Translations under genes and position numbers: made by a program | Shown: positions 1 to 6,386 of the stretch, one piece after another | Layout of the letters: every line of letters starts with the position of its first letter | Position numbering within the stretch: position 1 is the stretch's first letter | Notes under the pieces: model-generated | Told to the model about the DNA's origin: nothing | The model's database searches: none | The model's input: only the letters and a program-made list of their open reading frames with translations | Assembly: GCA_023417735.1 (NCBI GenBank) | Contig: JAEZEK010000267.1 | Location: 1-6,386 of the forward strand | Reading direction: 5' to 3' | DNA from: Pseudomonadota bacterium | GTDB taxonomy: Bacteria > Pseudomonadota > Alphaproteobacteria > Rhizobiales > Afifellaceae | Length of the DNA stretch: 6,386 nucleotides

Positions 1-359
<359 letters not shown>

Positions 360-432
360 CCGCCGCTCCCGCCGCAATGGCAGCTGACGCACTGACGCCA
401 CGAGTGCCGGCCGCGGCCCTGCGGGAGCAGGA
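360..432. other. Convergent intergenic gap (73 bases)
   Basis: This is the space between the thiolase stop and the glycosyltransferase stop on the opposite strand. It holds no coding region that I can support and no hairpin followed by a T-run. A 10-base perfect palindrome (GGCCGCGGCC, 409-418) and an imperfect stem pairing 335-343 with 361-369 across the thiolase stop codon are present. Neither has the features of an intrinsic terminator, so termination here may be factor-dependent or simply not visible. Confidence 0.6.
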
Positions 433-1296
433 TCAGCAGAGCCGCCCGGATCGGGTGTCGAGGACCCAGCCGCGGCTGCGAACGGGCGTGAGCGGTCGCT
501 TCCTGATCCTGAAATACTCGCGGCTGATCGCCTTGCCGACGTCTATCGCGTAATTCGACGCATTGCTCGACACGCCGCCGTGCACCTGGTGGAAGGTTGC
601 ATCGCCCTTCAAGCGCACCAGCTGCGCACCGGGCGATTCGCAGGCCCTGATGAACACGTCGGGATTGGCCGCTCCTCCGCCCGGGCTGTCGAACTGCGGA
701 TCGTAGCCGCCGAGCTCGTCCCACATCGCGCGGGTCAGGAAGAGGGCGTTGCTTTCCAGCATCGGACCGAGCTCGCCCGCATGCCAGACCGGCGTCGCGA
801 TCTCGAACAGCCGGTCGCCCGCGGCCGGCCAGCCGATCGATGCCAGCATCCGGTCCTCCTCCGCCCGGTCGTAGCCCTGATGCACCGTGACGTACTGTCG
901 GCCGGGGCCCAGATGGTAGTTGGGCGAGGCGATCACCGGCCGCGGATGGAGGCGCGCGGCCGCGATCGATGCGCCGACCAGGCCCGGGGACGCCAGCCGC
1001 GCCCCGTCGATCCATGCGCAGATCAAGGGCGCCCGCGCGAGCGAAATCCCGAAATTGAGGGCCGCGACCGGGGAAGGCGAGGGGTCGTCGAAGACGTGGA
1101 CGGCGATGTCGAGCCCGAGACCGGCGAAATCGCCGGCAGCCGGGGGTCGCGCGGAGCCGTTGTCCACGACGATGATCTCGCAGGTCCCGGGAGGGCACCC
1201 GCGCTGGTAGCCGGGCGACAGGGAGAGCAGGGTGCGCGGAAGCTCGCGCGCCATTTCGTGGCTGATGACGACGATGCTTGCAGCGGGCTCGGACAT
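433..1296 (-). CDS. Family 2 glycosyltransferase (GT-A fold)
   Basis: A 287-aa protein of the GT2 superfamily, which transfers a sugar from a nucleotide-sugar donor. The N-terminus SIVVISHEMARELPRTLLSL (7-26) is the first Rossmann strand and helix. It is followed by EIIVVDNGS (40-48), the usual nucleotide-binding strand. The position where a DxD metal-binding motif is expected reads WIDGAR (95-100), leaving a single Asp. A later segment, ESNALFLTR then ELGGYDPQFDSPGGG (181-208), matches the GT2 acceptor/catalytic region, and FHQVHGG (235-241) is a further conserved-looking motif; I recall IDGAR and FHQVHGG as typical of one GT2 subgroup. No membrane segments are seen. It is the last gene of the operon, beginning 22 bases after the ACP stop. 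No good Shine-Dalgarno sequence is visible in that spacer, so translation may depend on the upstream gene. Donor and acceptor are unknown; a lipid or glycan acceptor is inferred from context. Confidence 0.88.
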   Translation of the reverse strand: MSEPAASIVVISHEMARELPRTLLSLSPGYQRGCPPGTCEIIVVDNGSARPPAAGDFAGLGLDIAVHVFDDPSPSPVAALNFGISLARAPLICAWIDGARLASPGLVGASIAAARLHPRPVIASPNYHLGPGRQYVTVHQGYDRAEEDRMLASIGWPAAGDRLFEIATPVWHAGELGPMLESNALFLTRAMWDELGGYDPQFDSPGGGAANPDVFIRACESPGAQLVRLKGDATFHQVHGGVSSNASNYAIDVGKAISREYFRIRKRPLTPVRSRGWVLDTRSGRLC

Positions 1297-1318
1297 GGAC
1301 GGGCGCCGCAGGTGGTGG

Positions 1319-1576
1319 TCAAGCCGCGAGGCCGGCGGCGCTGAGCGAGCCCACGAGGCCGTCGACGGAAGGGTCCTCGAAGAACAGGGCGGGGTCGACC
1401 TCGATGTCGAACTCCTCCTCCATCACCCCGGCCATGATGACGGCCTCGGCGGAATCGAAGCCGTAGCTGTCGAACGGCTCGGAGGTCGGCAGGGTCTCCT
1501 TGTCGATTTCGAGGACCGACGAGATGTAGTTGATGATCCACGCGCGGAGGGATTCCGCGTCGAGCGCCTTGTTCAT
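1319..1576 (-). CDS. Free-standing acyl carrier protein
   Basis: An 85-aa acidic protein with the size and helix pattern of a single acyl/peptidyl carrier domain. The 4'-phosphopantetheine site is Ser42 in YGFDSAEAV (38-46), the classic (L/F)DS motif at the start of helix II. Helix II continues into MEEEFDIEVDPALFFEDPSV (52-71), the usual recognition region with the following loop and helix III. The N-terminal helix with LRAWIINYISSVLEI (10-24) resembles the small carriers found beside fatty acyl-AMP ligases. The start is the ATG at 1576, which overlaps the P450 stop as ATGA; the frame is open further upstream but that part only shadows the P450. Its likely role (inference) is to accept a fatty acyl group from the adjacent ligase and present it to the P450. 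It is not the housekeeping FAS-II ACP: the surrounding fab genes are absent and the sequence is divergent. The activating phosphopantetheinyl transferase is not in the window. Confidence 0.93.
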   Translation of the reverse strand: MNKALDAESLRAWIINYISSVLEIDKETLPTSEPFDSYGFDSAEAVIMAGVMEEEFDIEVDPALFFEDPSVDGLVGSLSAAGLAA

Positions 1577-2784
1577 GCCTGCGTTGGCCTTCGTTCCGGA
1601 ATGGGTGTCAGGATCATGTCGAGGCGCTCGAGGCGCCTGAAGCCCGAGTGTATCTGCCATCGGGGCGAAGGATCGACAAGCTCGACACGGGCAGAGGCGA
1701 AGATCGTCTCCATGAGGACCCGGCTCTCGAGACGCGCGAGCGCCGCCCCGATGCAGGCATGCGCGCCGATCCCGAAGCCGAAGCTCGGCGGTCCGCGCCG
1801 GTCGATGTCGAACCGCGCCGGGTCCGCGAATACTGCAGGATCGCGATTGGCGCGTTCGAGCTCGGCGACGAGCACGGTCCCCGCTTCGAAGGAGCGCCGG
1901 CCGAGGGTGAGGTCCGCCTGCAGGACGCGGCCGTTCACGCGCCGCGCCGGCCCGGCAAGCCGCAGCACCTCCGCCAAAGCGGACGGGAGCAGGGCCGGTT
2001 CGGCACGCAGCCGCGCCTCCACCTCCGGGTGCGCGTGGATCAGGTGGAGGGCGGCGCCCATGAAGGCGGAGGTCGTCTCGACGGCCGCAAAGACCAGGAA
2101 GAAGGCGAACCCGGCGATTTCGCGCGGCGCGAACCCGAAGGCGTCGGCGTTCAGTTGCATCATGAACGCGAGCCCGGCCGTGCCGTCGGAGGCTGCGGAC
2201 CGCATGTCCTCCTCGATGAGGCGCTCGATGGCGCAGGCTTCGGCCTGCAGCAGGTCGAGGGTCCGCATCGGCAGGGCCGGGAGCCAGGCGCCGATGATCC
2301 GTTCGCCGGAGGCCGCGATCGCCTCGCCGGTTGCGGGCGAAAGGCCGAGCGCCGCGATCATGACGGCGAGCGGCATGCGGATGCAGATCTCGCGCATCGC
2401 CTCGGCGCGGCCGCGCTCGCAAACGTCCGCGACGATCGATCTGGCGATGCGCCTCACGGCCGGCTCCGTAAGCGCGTCCTTGAGCACGGCCATCGTTTGC
2501 AGGAGGAACCGGCGGCCATCGGCGTGGAACGGCGGGTTGCGATAGAACAGGGTCGCCGCGAGCAGGCTGGAGAGGCTGGAGTAATCGCGACCGCCGCCGG
2601 TTCCGAGCCGCTCGACGCGCGGGTGCATCTCGATGACCTGGACGCTCGGGGAGCGCAACAGCCGCTCGACGTCTGCGTAACGGGAGACGCTCCAGGCCCG
2701 CTCCGCCGGAATCCATGCCGGTTCGCCGGGCTCCGGGCGAAGGTCGCCGCCGAGATCTCGCGTCCCGAGGATTGCGGCCGTCAT
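1573..2784 (-). CDS. Cytochrome P450, soluble bacterial type
   Basis: A 403-aa haem monooxygenase without a membrane anchor, the usual size for bacterial class I P450s. The haem-ligand loop FGIGAHACIG (337-346) fits FGxGxHxCxG, with Cys344 as the iron ligand. The K-helix ExxR is EVLR (272-275), and DPARFDIDR (321-329) is the PERF-like meander. The I-helix oxygen-binding segment reads FAAVETTSA (232-240): the acid-Thr pair is kept, but the usual Gly of AGxET is Ala. The C-helix region has FHADGRRFLLQ (86-96), which fits the usual haem-propionate contact. The ATG at 2784 overlaps the ligase stop as ATGA, and a purine-rich GAAGGCGAG lies just upstream; the stop overlaps the ACP start in the same way. 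Set between an acyl-activating ligase and an ACP, it most likely hydroxylates or otherwise oxidises an ACP-bound acyl chain, as established for P450 BioI of Bacillus; the substrate here is inference. No ferredoxin or reductase is nearby. Confidence 0.95.
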   Translation of the reverse strand: MTAAILGTRDLGGDLRPEPGEPAWIPAERAWSVSRYADVERLLRSPSVQVIEMHPRVERLGTGGGRDYSSLSSLLAATLFYRNPPFHADGRRFLLQTMAVLKDALTEPAVRRIARSIVADVCERGRAEAMREICIRMPLAVMIAALGLSPATGEAIAASGERIIGAWLPALPMRTLDLLQAEACAIERLIEEDMRSAASDGTAGLAFMMQLNADAFGFAPREIAGFAFFLVFAAVETTSAFMGAALHLIHAHPEVEARLRAEPALLPSALAEVLRLAGPARRVNGRVLQADLTLGRRSFEAGTVLVAELERANRDPAVFADPARFDIDRRGPPSFGFGIGAHACIGAALARLESRVLMETIFASARVELVDPSPRWQIHSGFRRLERLDMILTPIPERRPTQA

Positions 2785-4517
2785 GCGAGCTCGCCTTCGG
2801 CGGCGCGCGCGCACCAGCTGTAGCCGCCGAGCCCGTCGTCCAGGTAGAGGGTGCGGCAGGCGGATCGGCGGATCTTGCCGTTGATGGACCGGGGTATCAC
2901 GCCGTGCCGGACGAGCACCACGTCGGCGGGGATCAGGCCGTGCATCTCCCCGATCGTGCCCCGGAGCCGGCGAAGCAGCGTCTCTCCGGCATGCCCGGAC
3001 GCGCTCGTGTGGGGGATCTCGCAAACCAGGATCAGCCTCTCTCCATCCTCCTCCTGGATGCCGAAGGCGGCTGCCGCCGTCGGCGCGCCGTTCGTGTCGA
3101 GGGCCAGCGCCGTCGCTTCCACGTCCTCCGCATGGACCTTGGTGCCGCGGACAATGACCATGTCTCGGCTGCGCCCGAGGACGAAGAGCTCACCGTCCAC
3201 GATCGCTCCGATATCGCCGGTCCTGAGGTAGCGACGGCCATCGATCACCGCCTCGCGGTCCGGATCGGGACGGGTCCGCTGCGCTTCGGCGTCCCAGAAT
3301 CCGGGGCTGACGTGATCGCCGGCGACGCAGATCTCGCCGGCGTGACCGAGGGCGGCGGGCGCGTCCCGCTTGTCCAGAACGGCGATCGCGGAGTCCCCGA
3401 ACGCGCGGCCGCAAGAGGCCGCCTCGGCGGCGAACCTGCGGGTCCGCAATCCGGTCCCGGGCAGAGCGCTGCTGACGAAGAGAGTCGTCTCCGCCATGCC
3501 GTAGCAGGGGTGAAGCGCCCGTTCCGAAAAGCCGGCTGGCCGGAGAAGCTCGGCGAAACGCCTCAAGGTGGCGGGGCGGACGGGTTCGGAGCCGCAGAAG
3601 GCCACGGTCCAGCTCGACAGGTCGAGCCGGCGCGCGGTCGTGTCGTCCAGCTTCCGGCAGCAGAGGTCGTAGGCGAAGTTGGGCCCCCCGCTCGAACTCG
3701 CCCGGAACGTGTCGACCGCGCGAAGCCAGCGTGAAGGCTTCTGCAGGAACGCGAGGGGCGACATCGAGATGCACCGGCCGCCGACATAGAGCGCCTGCAG
3801 CACCGACCCGATCAGGCCCATGTCGTGGTGGAGCGGCAGCCAGTTCACGCCGACGAGATCGTCTCCGTGGCCGAACGCCTCCTGGATCATCGCCTGGTTG
3901 GCCATGATGTTGCGATGCGTGACGCCGACGCCGCGGGGATCGCTCACCGAGCCGGACGTGTACTGGATGAAGGCGAGGCCGTCCGGCTTCGGCAGCGGGC
4001 GGCGCTCGGCGGGGGTGCTCGCCAGCGCTTCGCCGGGCGTGATGGCGAGGCACGCCGTCGGGAGCTCTTCGACGAGCGCGCGATAGCGCGCGTCCTCCGC
4101 CGCGAAGACGGCCGCCGGCCGGAGGCTGCGGACGATCGATCGGTTCCGCTCGATGCCGCGCCGGCTTTCCAGCCCGGGCGCCGGGGCGGCATAGGCGCCC
4201 GCATAGAGGCATCCGAGGAAACAGCGCAGGAAGTCCAGCCCGGAGGGCAGGCTGAGAAGAACGGCGCGCCCCTGAAGGCCGGCGCTCAGGATGGACTCCG
4301 CCACCGAGCGCGCCTGGCGGTCGAGTTCGCCATAGCTCACCTCCTCCGCGATCCGCTCGCCCCGGTCGAGATGCGCGAACGCGATCCGTTCGGGATGAGC
4401 TGCTGCGCGGCGCTGGAGCAGGTCGACGAGCGTGTCCGCCGCCGCATTAGGGAGGGCATCCTGCACCAGAAAGCGGGGAGGAACGGTCGCGAGCGCGCCG
4501 GCAGGAACCTCTTTCAT
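2781..4517 (-). CDS. Fatty acyl-AMP ligase (FAAL-like, AMP-binding superfamily)
   Basis: A 578-aa ANL-superfamily adenylating enzyme that should convert a fatty acid and ATP to acyl-AMP, then pass the acyl group to a carrier protein. Motifs in order: the P-loop YTSGS (186-190); LPLHHDMGLIGS (227-238), typical of FAALs; CGSEPVRP (308-315); the A5 motif YGMAETT (339-345); the ribose-binding TGD (433-435); the hinge region GRSRDMVIVRG (448-458) followed by HAEDVEA (462-468), a FAAL-type C-terminal hinge; and the A10 Lys548 in SINGKIRR (544-551). All catalytic positions look intact. The stretch between YGMAETT and SCGRA (368-372) is about 20 residues shorter than in the FAALs I remember, where the FAAL-specific insertion sits. 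The ATG at 4517 overlaps the PPT-2 stop as ATGA. The same frame stays open to 5882, but the extra translation is low-complexity shadow of the upstream gene. The adjacent ACP is the obvious acyl acceptor. An acyl-CoA ligase activity is the main alternative. Confidence 0.92.
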   Translation of the reverse strand: MKEVPAGALATVPPRFLVQDALPNAAADTLVDLLQRRAAAHPERIAFAHLDRGERIAEEVSYGELDRQARSVAESILSAGLQGRAVLLSLPSGLDFLRCFLGCLYAGAYAAPAPGLESRRGIERNRSIVRSLRPAAVFAAEDARYRALVEELPTACLAITPGEALASTPAERRPLPKPDGLAFIQYTSGSVSDPRGVGVTHRNIMANQAMIQEAFGHGDDLVGVNWLPLHHDMGLIGSVLQALYVGGRCISMSPLAFLQKPSRWLRAVDTFRASSSGGPNFAYDLCCRKLDDTTARRLDLSSWTVAFCGSEPVRPATLRRFAELLRPAGFSERALHPCYGMAETTLFVSSALPGTGLRTRRFAAEAASCGRAFGDSAIAVLDKRDAPAALGHAGEICVAGDHVSPGFWDAEAQRTRPDPDREAVIDGRRYLRTGDIGAIVDGELFVLGRSRDMVIVRGTKVHAEDVEATALALDTNGAPTAAAAFGIQEEDGERLILVCEIPHTSASGHAGETLLRRLRGTIGEMHGLIPADVVLVRHGVIPRSINGKIRRSACRTLYLDDGLGGYSWCARAAEGELA

Positions 4518-5806
4518 GCTGTGACGGCTCCGCGTTGGCCGGATCGGGAGCGTAGCATGGGCGCGAGCAGCCAGGCCGGGCCGGAAGGCGGCCGCAGGCC
4601 AAGCCGCATGTAGGTGCGCAGGAAGGCCGCCCGGGCGGCCCGGTTGCGGGCGGGATCGCCCAGTCCGGCGGCAATTGCGGCCCAGTGCCTGTCGAGCCGC
4701 TCGTGGATCTCCGTCGGGATGCGCTCGCCGGGCCCTTCTGCGAGTGCCGCGAAGACGGCATCCAGGGCGTCGCGCCAGTCGCCCGTCAGATCGCCGCTCC
4801 GGCCGATCTGTGACACGAAGCCCGAGAACTTGCGATGCCGCGGTCGCGCAACGACCAGCCCCGGCACGCCGTATGCCGCTGCCGTGACGTAGCCGTGCAG
4901 TGAAGCGCCGACATAAAGGCGTGAGTGGGCGATGAGCGCAGCGATCTCGCGGGGCCCGCCGGGATCGTCGAAGAGCAGAGCGGGTGCCGAGAGGCGAGCG
5001 CCCAGTTCGCGCGCCATCGCGCCGTCGCCGAGCCCCGGACCGATCGCGACCGGGGCGGGCGTGAGGCCCGTCCTGGCGGCGATCCGGTCGATCTCGCGAG
5101 CCAGATCCGAGAGCGAGTGCTCGCCGAGCGACCTGTCCCGCAGGTGAACGGCCCAAAGCCGGGCGTCCGGGCGCGCGCCCTTGCGCTCGAGAAGCGTTCG
5201 GAAGAGGGCGGTGAGCCCGGCGGCCGGCCACAGCCGGGCGATCTCGGCCGCAGTGTCCGGAACGACCTGGATGTCGGCCCGGCTCGCGGTCTCGAGCGCG
5301 AGTTGGCGGCTCGCTTCGTCGCGCACGCTCACATAGTCGGAGGCGTCCAGCGCCGAGCCGAAGAGGCTTCGCCAATGGCCGGCCAGCGGATGCGGCAGCC
5401 CCGGCGCGTTCCAGAGGATGGGCATGTCGTGTGCGGCTGCGGCGAGCGCCGGCCCGAGCCACAGTCCGGGCGGGCCCCATGCGGCCACGCCGCCCGGGTC
5501 CCGTGGCTGCGGCGAATTCGGGAGCAGGTGCCCTCCGTGCACGCCGCCGTACACGATGTTCCCGCCTCCGATGAGCACGCCCGCCGGGCGTCCCTCCTGC
5601 GCGAAGAGATCGGCCAGCCCGGCGCACGGCATCGTGTCGTCCCATCCGCAGGAGCCGCCGGCCGGCGTGATCGGCCGGACCTCGAAGCCTAAGGGGGCGA
5701 GGCGACGCGCGGCGAGCAGCGGAAACAGCAGATCGCCGTAATTCTGGAGGTCGAACACCCCCGCCATGAACACGCGGCCACGCTCCCGTGCCGACCGTCT
5801 CATCAT
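4514..5806 (-). CDS. Polysaccharide pyruvyl transferase family protein, second copy (PPT-2)
   Basis: A 430-aa protein of the PF04230 family, GT-B-like enzymes that transfer pyruvate from phosphoenolpyruvate to sugars of surface polysaccharides. The N-terminus has GVFDLQNYGDLLFPLLA (16-32), the family's NxGD entry motif. VLIGGGNIVYGG (77-88) is the glycine-rich loop, WNAPGLPHP (132-140) and YVSVRDEAS (158-166) are the central region, VPDTA (182-186) follows, and YVGASLHGYVTAAAYGVP (298-315) carries the conserved S/A-x-H motif with His304. There is no signal peptide or membrane segment, so it is cytoplasmic. The start chosen is the first of two adjacent ATGs (5806), giving a 4-base ATGA overlap with PPT-1; the second (5803) would give a 1-base overlap. 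Its C-terminal half is clearly paralogous to PPT-1. Actual pyruvylation is not proven: many members of this family have no assigned substrate. Confidence 0.88.
   Translation of the reverse strand: MMRRSARERGRVFMAGVFDLQNYGDLLFPLLAARRLAPLGFEVRPITPAGGSCGWDDTMPCAGLADLFAQEGRPAGVLIGGGNIVYGGVHGGHLLPNSPQPRDPGGVAAWGPPGLWLGPALAAAAHDMPILWNAPGLPHPLAGHWRSLFGSALDASDYVSVRDEASRQLALETASRADIQVVPDTAAEIARLWPAAGLTALFRTLLERKGARPDARLWAVHLRDRSLGEHSLSDLAREIDRIAARTGLTPAPVAIGPGLGDGAMARELGARLSAPALLFDDPGGPREIAALIAHSRLYVGASLHGYVTAAAYGVPGLVVARPRHRKFSGFVSQIGRSGDLTGDWRDALDAVFAALAEGPGERIPTEIHERLDRHWAAIAAGLGDPARNRAARAAFLRTYMRLGLRPPSGPAWLLAPMLRSRSGQRGAVTA
4757..4915 (-). repeat. Paralogous segment, PPT-2 copy
   Basis: This 159-base coding segment (PPT-2 residues 298-350) aligns without gaps to 6019-6177 in PPT-1 at a constant offset of 1262 bases. 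Exact shared words include ACGTAGCCGTGCA (4887-4899) and GCGCCGACATAA (4905-4916, running one base past the segment). The identity is higher at the protein level than in the DNA, as expected for an old tandem duplication kept under selection, not a recent one. Confidence 0.8.
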
Positions 5807-6386
5807 CGGCGCCCCGACACGAACGGCTGGAAGGCCCAGGCCGCTCCCGCTCCGCCGACCGCGAAACGCATGTAGTCGCCAAGGAAGAGCCGGCGCCGCT
5901 CCGAGGCGTCGCAAGTGTCCTCCAGCGCGCAGCCCACTGCCGACCAGTGCGCGTCGAGTGCAGTCCGCACCGAGGCCGGGATGCGCGGCGATGCGGAAGC
6001 CGCCATGTGGCGCTCGAGCGCGTCGAGCGCGCTCCTCCAATCGCGGGTCAGGTCGCCGTCGCGGCCGAGCTGGCCGGCGAGCCCGCCGAACTTCCGGTGC
6101 GCCGGCCGTGCGACCATCACGCCGGGCACGTCGTAGGCGCAGGCCGTCACGTAGCCGTGCATGGACGCGCCGACATAAGCGCGGCTGAAGGCGATGACGG
6201 CAGCGGTCTCCTTGAGGCTCGTCGGATCGTCGAGCCGGACGTGGCGGGATCGGAGCGCCTCCGAAAGCGCGATGACGGCCGCCGCGTCATCCAGGCTCCG
6301 CCCGATCGCGATGAGAAGCGGCGTGACGTTCCAGCGCAGAGCGATGGCGTCGATCGAGCGCGCGAGATCGGCGAGCGGCACCTGCC
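5803..6386 (-). CDS. Polysaccharide pyruvyl transferase family protein, first copy (PPT-1), C-terminal part
   Basis: The C-terminal ~194 residues of a PF04230-family protein whose start lies beyond the right edge. The visible part begins near the second Rossmann-like domain and includes the core motif YVGASMHGYVTACAYDVP, with the conserved His in the same position as in PPT-2, then ARPAHRKFGGL, DLTRDWRSALDA and a C-terminal FLGDYMRFAV. Over the 53 residues aligned with PPT-2 positions 298-350 I count 39 identities and no gaps, so the two are tandem paralogs. A GTG at 6381 could be read as a start, but it falls inside the conserved domain and the frame continues to the edge, so the gene is cut by the window. 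It overlaps PPT-2 by ATGA and is the first gene of the operon visible here. Confidence 0.88.
   Translation of the reverse strand, partial: QVPLADLARSIDAIALRWNVTPLLIAIGRSLDDAAAVIALSEALRSRHVRLDDPTSLKETAAVIAFSRAYVGASMHGYVTACAYDVPGVMVARPAHRKFGGLAGQLGRDGDLTRDWRSALDALERHMAASASPRIPASVRTALDAHWSAVGCALEDTCDASERRRLFLGDYMRFAVGGAGAAWAFQPFVSGRR
6019..6177 (-). repeat. Paralogous segment, PPT-1 copy
   Basis: This is the partner of the segment at 4757-4915. Shared exact words are ACGTAGCCGTGCA (6149-6161) and GCGCCGACATAA (6167-6178, running one base past the segment). The similarity continues at lower level to the C-termini of both proteins. Confidence 0.8.

Noticed and set aside
409..418. Perfect palindrome GGCCGCGGCC
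   Set aside because: It is short, purely G/C, has no loop and no second copy nearby; not enough to call an operator or terminator.
1232..2545. A 437-codon open frame on the + strand opposite the ACP and P450 genes
   Set aside because: The translation is Arg/Ser/Ala-rich low-complexity sequence with no recognisable motif. It lies antisense to genes with intact family motifs, and long antisense frames are expected at this GC content.
2715..3734. Long + strand open frame opposite the ligase; similar ones at 580-1344, 1648-2823, 3825-4613 and 4925-5692
   Set aside because: All are antisense shadows of the - strand genes, with biased composition and no domain or motif.
4518..5882. N-terminal extension of the ligase frame giving a 1033-aa fusion
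   Set aside because: The extra ~455 residues are the shifted-frame shadow of PPT-2. The ATG at 4517 gives the normal length and fits the ATGA overlap pattern.
5807..6040. Upstream extension of the PPT-2 frame to 6040
   Set aside because: It reads in a shifted frame through the PPT-1 coding region and lacks family similarity; the ATG at 5806 immediately precedes the expected N-terminal strand.
6379..6381. GTG as a possible start of PPT-1
   Set aside because: It sits well inside the conserved second domain when aligned with PPT-2, and the frame stays open to the window edge.

Overview
The window is a GC-rich (roughly 70%), densely coding stretch of a bacterial chromosome. Every complete or partial gene ends in TGA, third codon positions are G/C-rich, and the reading frames are packed almost without gaps. 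The gene families and codon style suggest a high-GC proteobacterium, most likely an alphaproteobacterium, but no marker gene here proves this.

Layout: the first 359 bases on the + strand are the 3' end of a thiolase (3-oxoadipyl-CoA / acetyl-CoA acyltransferase type). After a 73-base convergent gap, everything from 433 to the right edge is one - strand operon. In transcription order, right to left, it encodes: the C-terminal half of a polysaccharide pyruvyl transferase family protein (PPT-1, cut by the window edge); a second, paralogous PPT (PPT-2, 430 aa); a fatty acyl-AMP ligase-like enzyme (FAAL, 578 aa); a soluble bacterial cytochrome P450 (403 aa); a free-standing acyl carrier protein (85 aa); and a family 2 glycosyltransferase (287 aa). 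The first four junctions are all 4-base ATGA overlaps. Only the last gene, the glycosyltransferase, is separated, by a 22-base spacer. The operon promoter lies outside the window, beyond 6386.

Reading (inference): the ligase would activate a fatty acid as its adenylate and load it on the phosphopantetheine arm of the ACP, and the P450 would oxidise the ACP-bound chain. The glycosyltransferase and two PPT-family proteins point to a glycan or glycolipid as the acceptor or co-product. No ketosynthase, thioesterase, acyltransferase, phosphopantetheinyl transferase or P450 redox partner is present in the window. The combination of an ACP-tethered oxidation module with duplicated PPT-family proteins and a glycosyltransferase in one translationally coupled operon is the most noteworthy signal, and its product cannot be named from the sequence.
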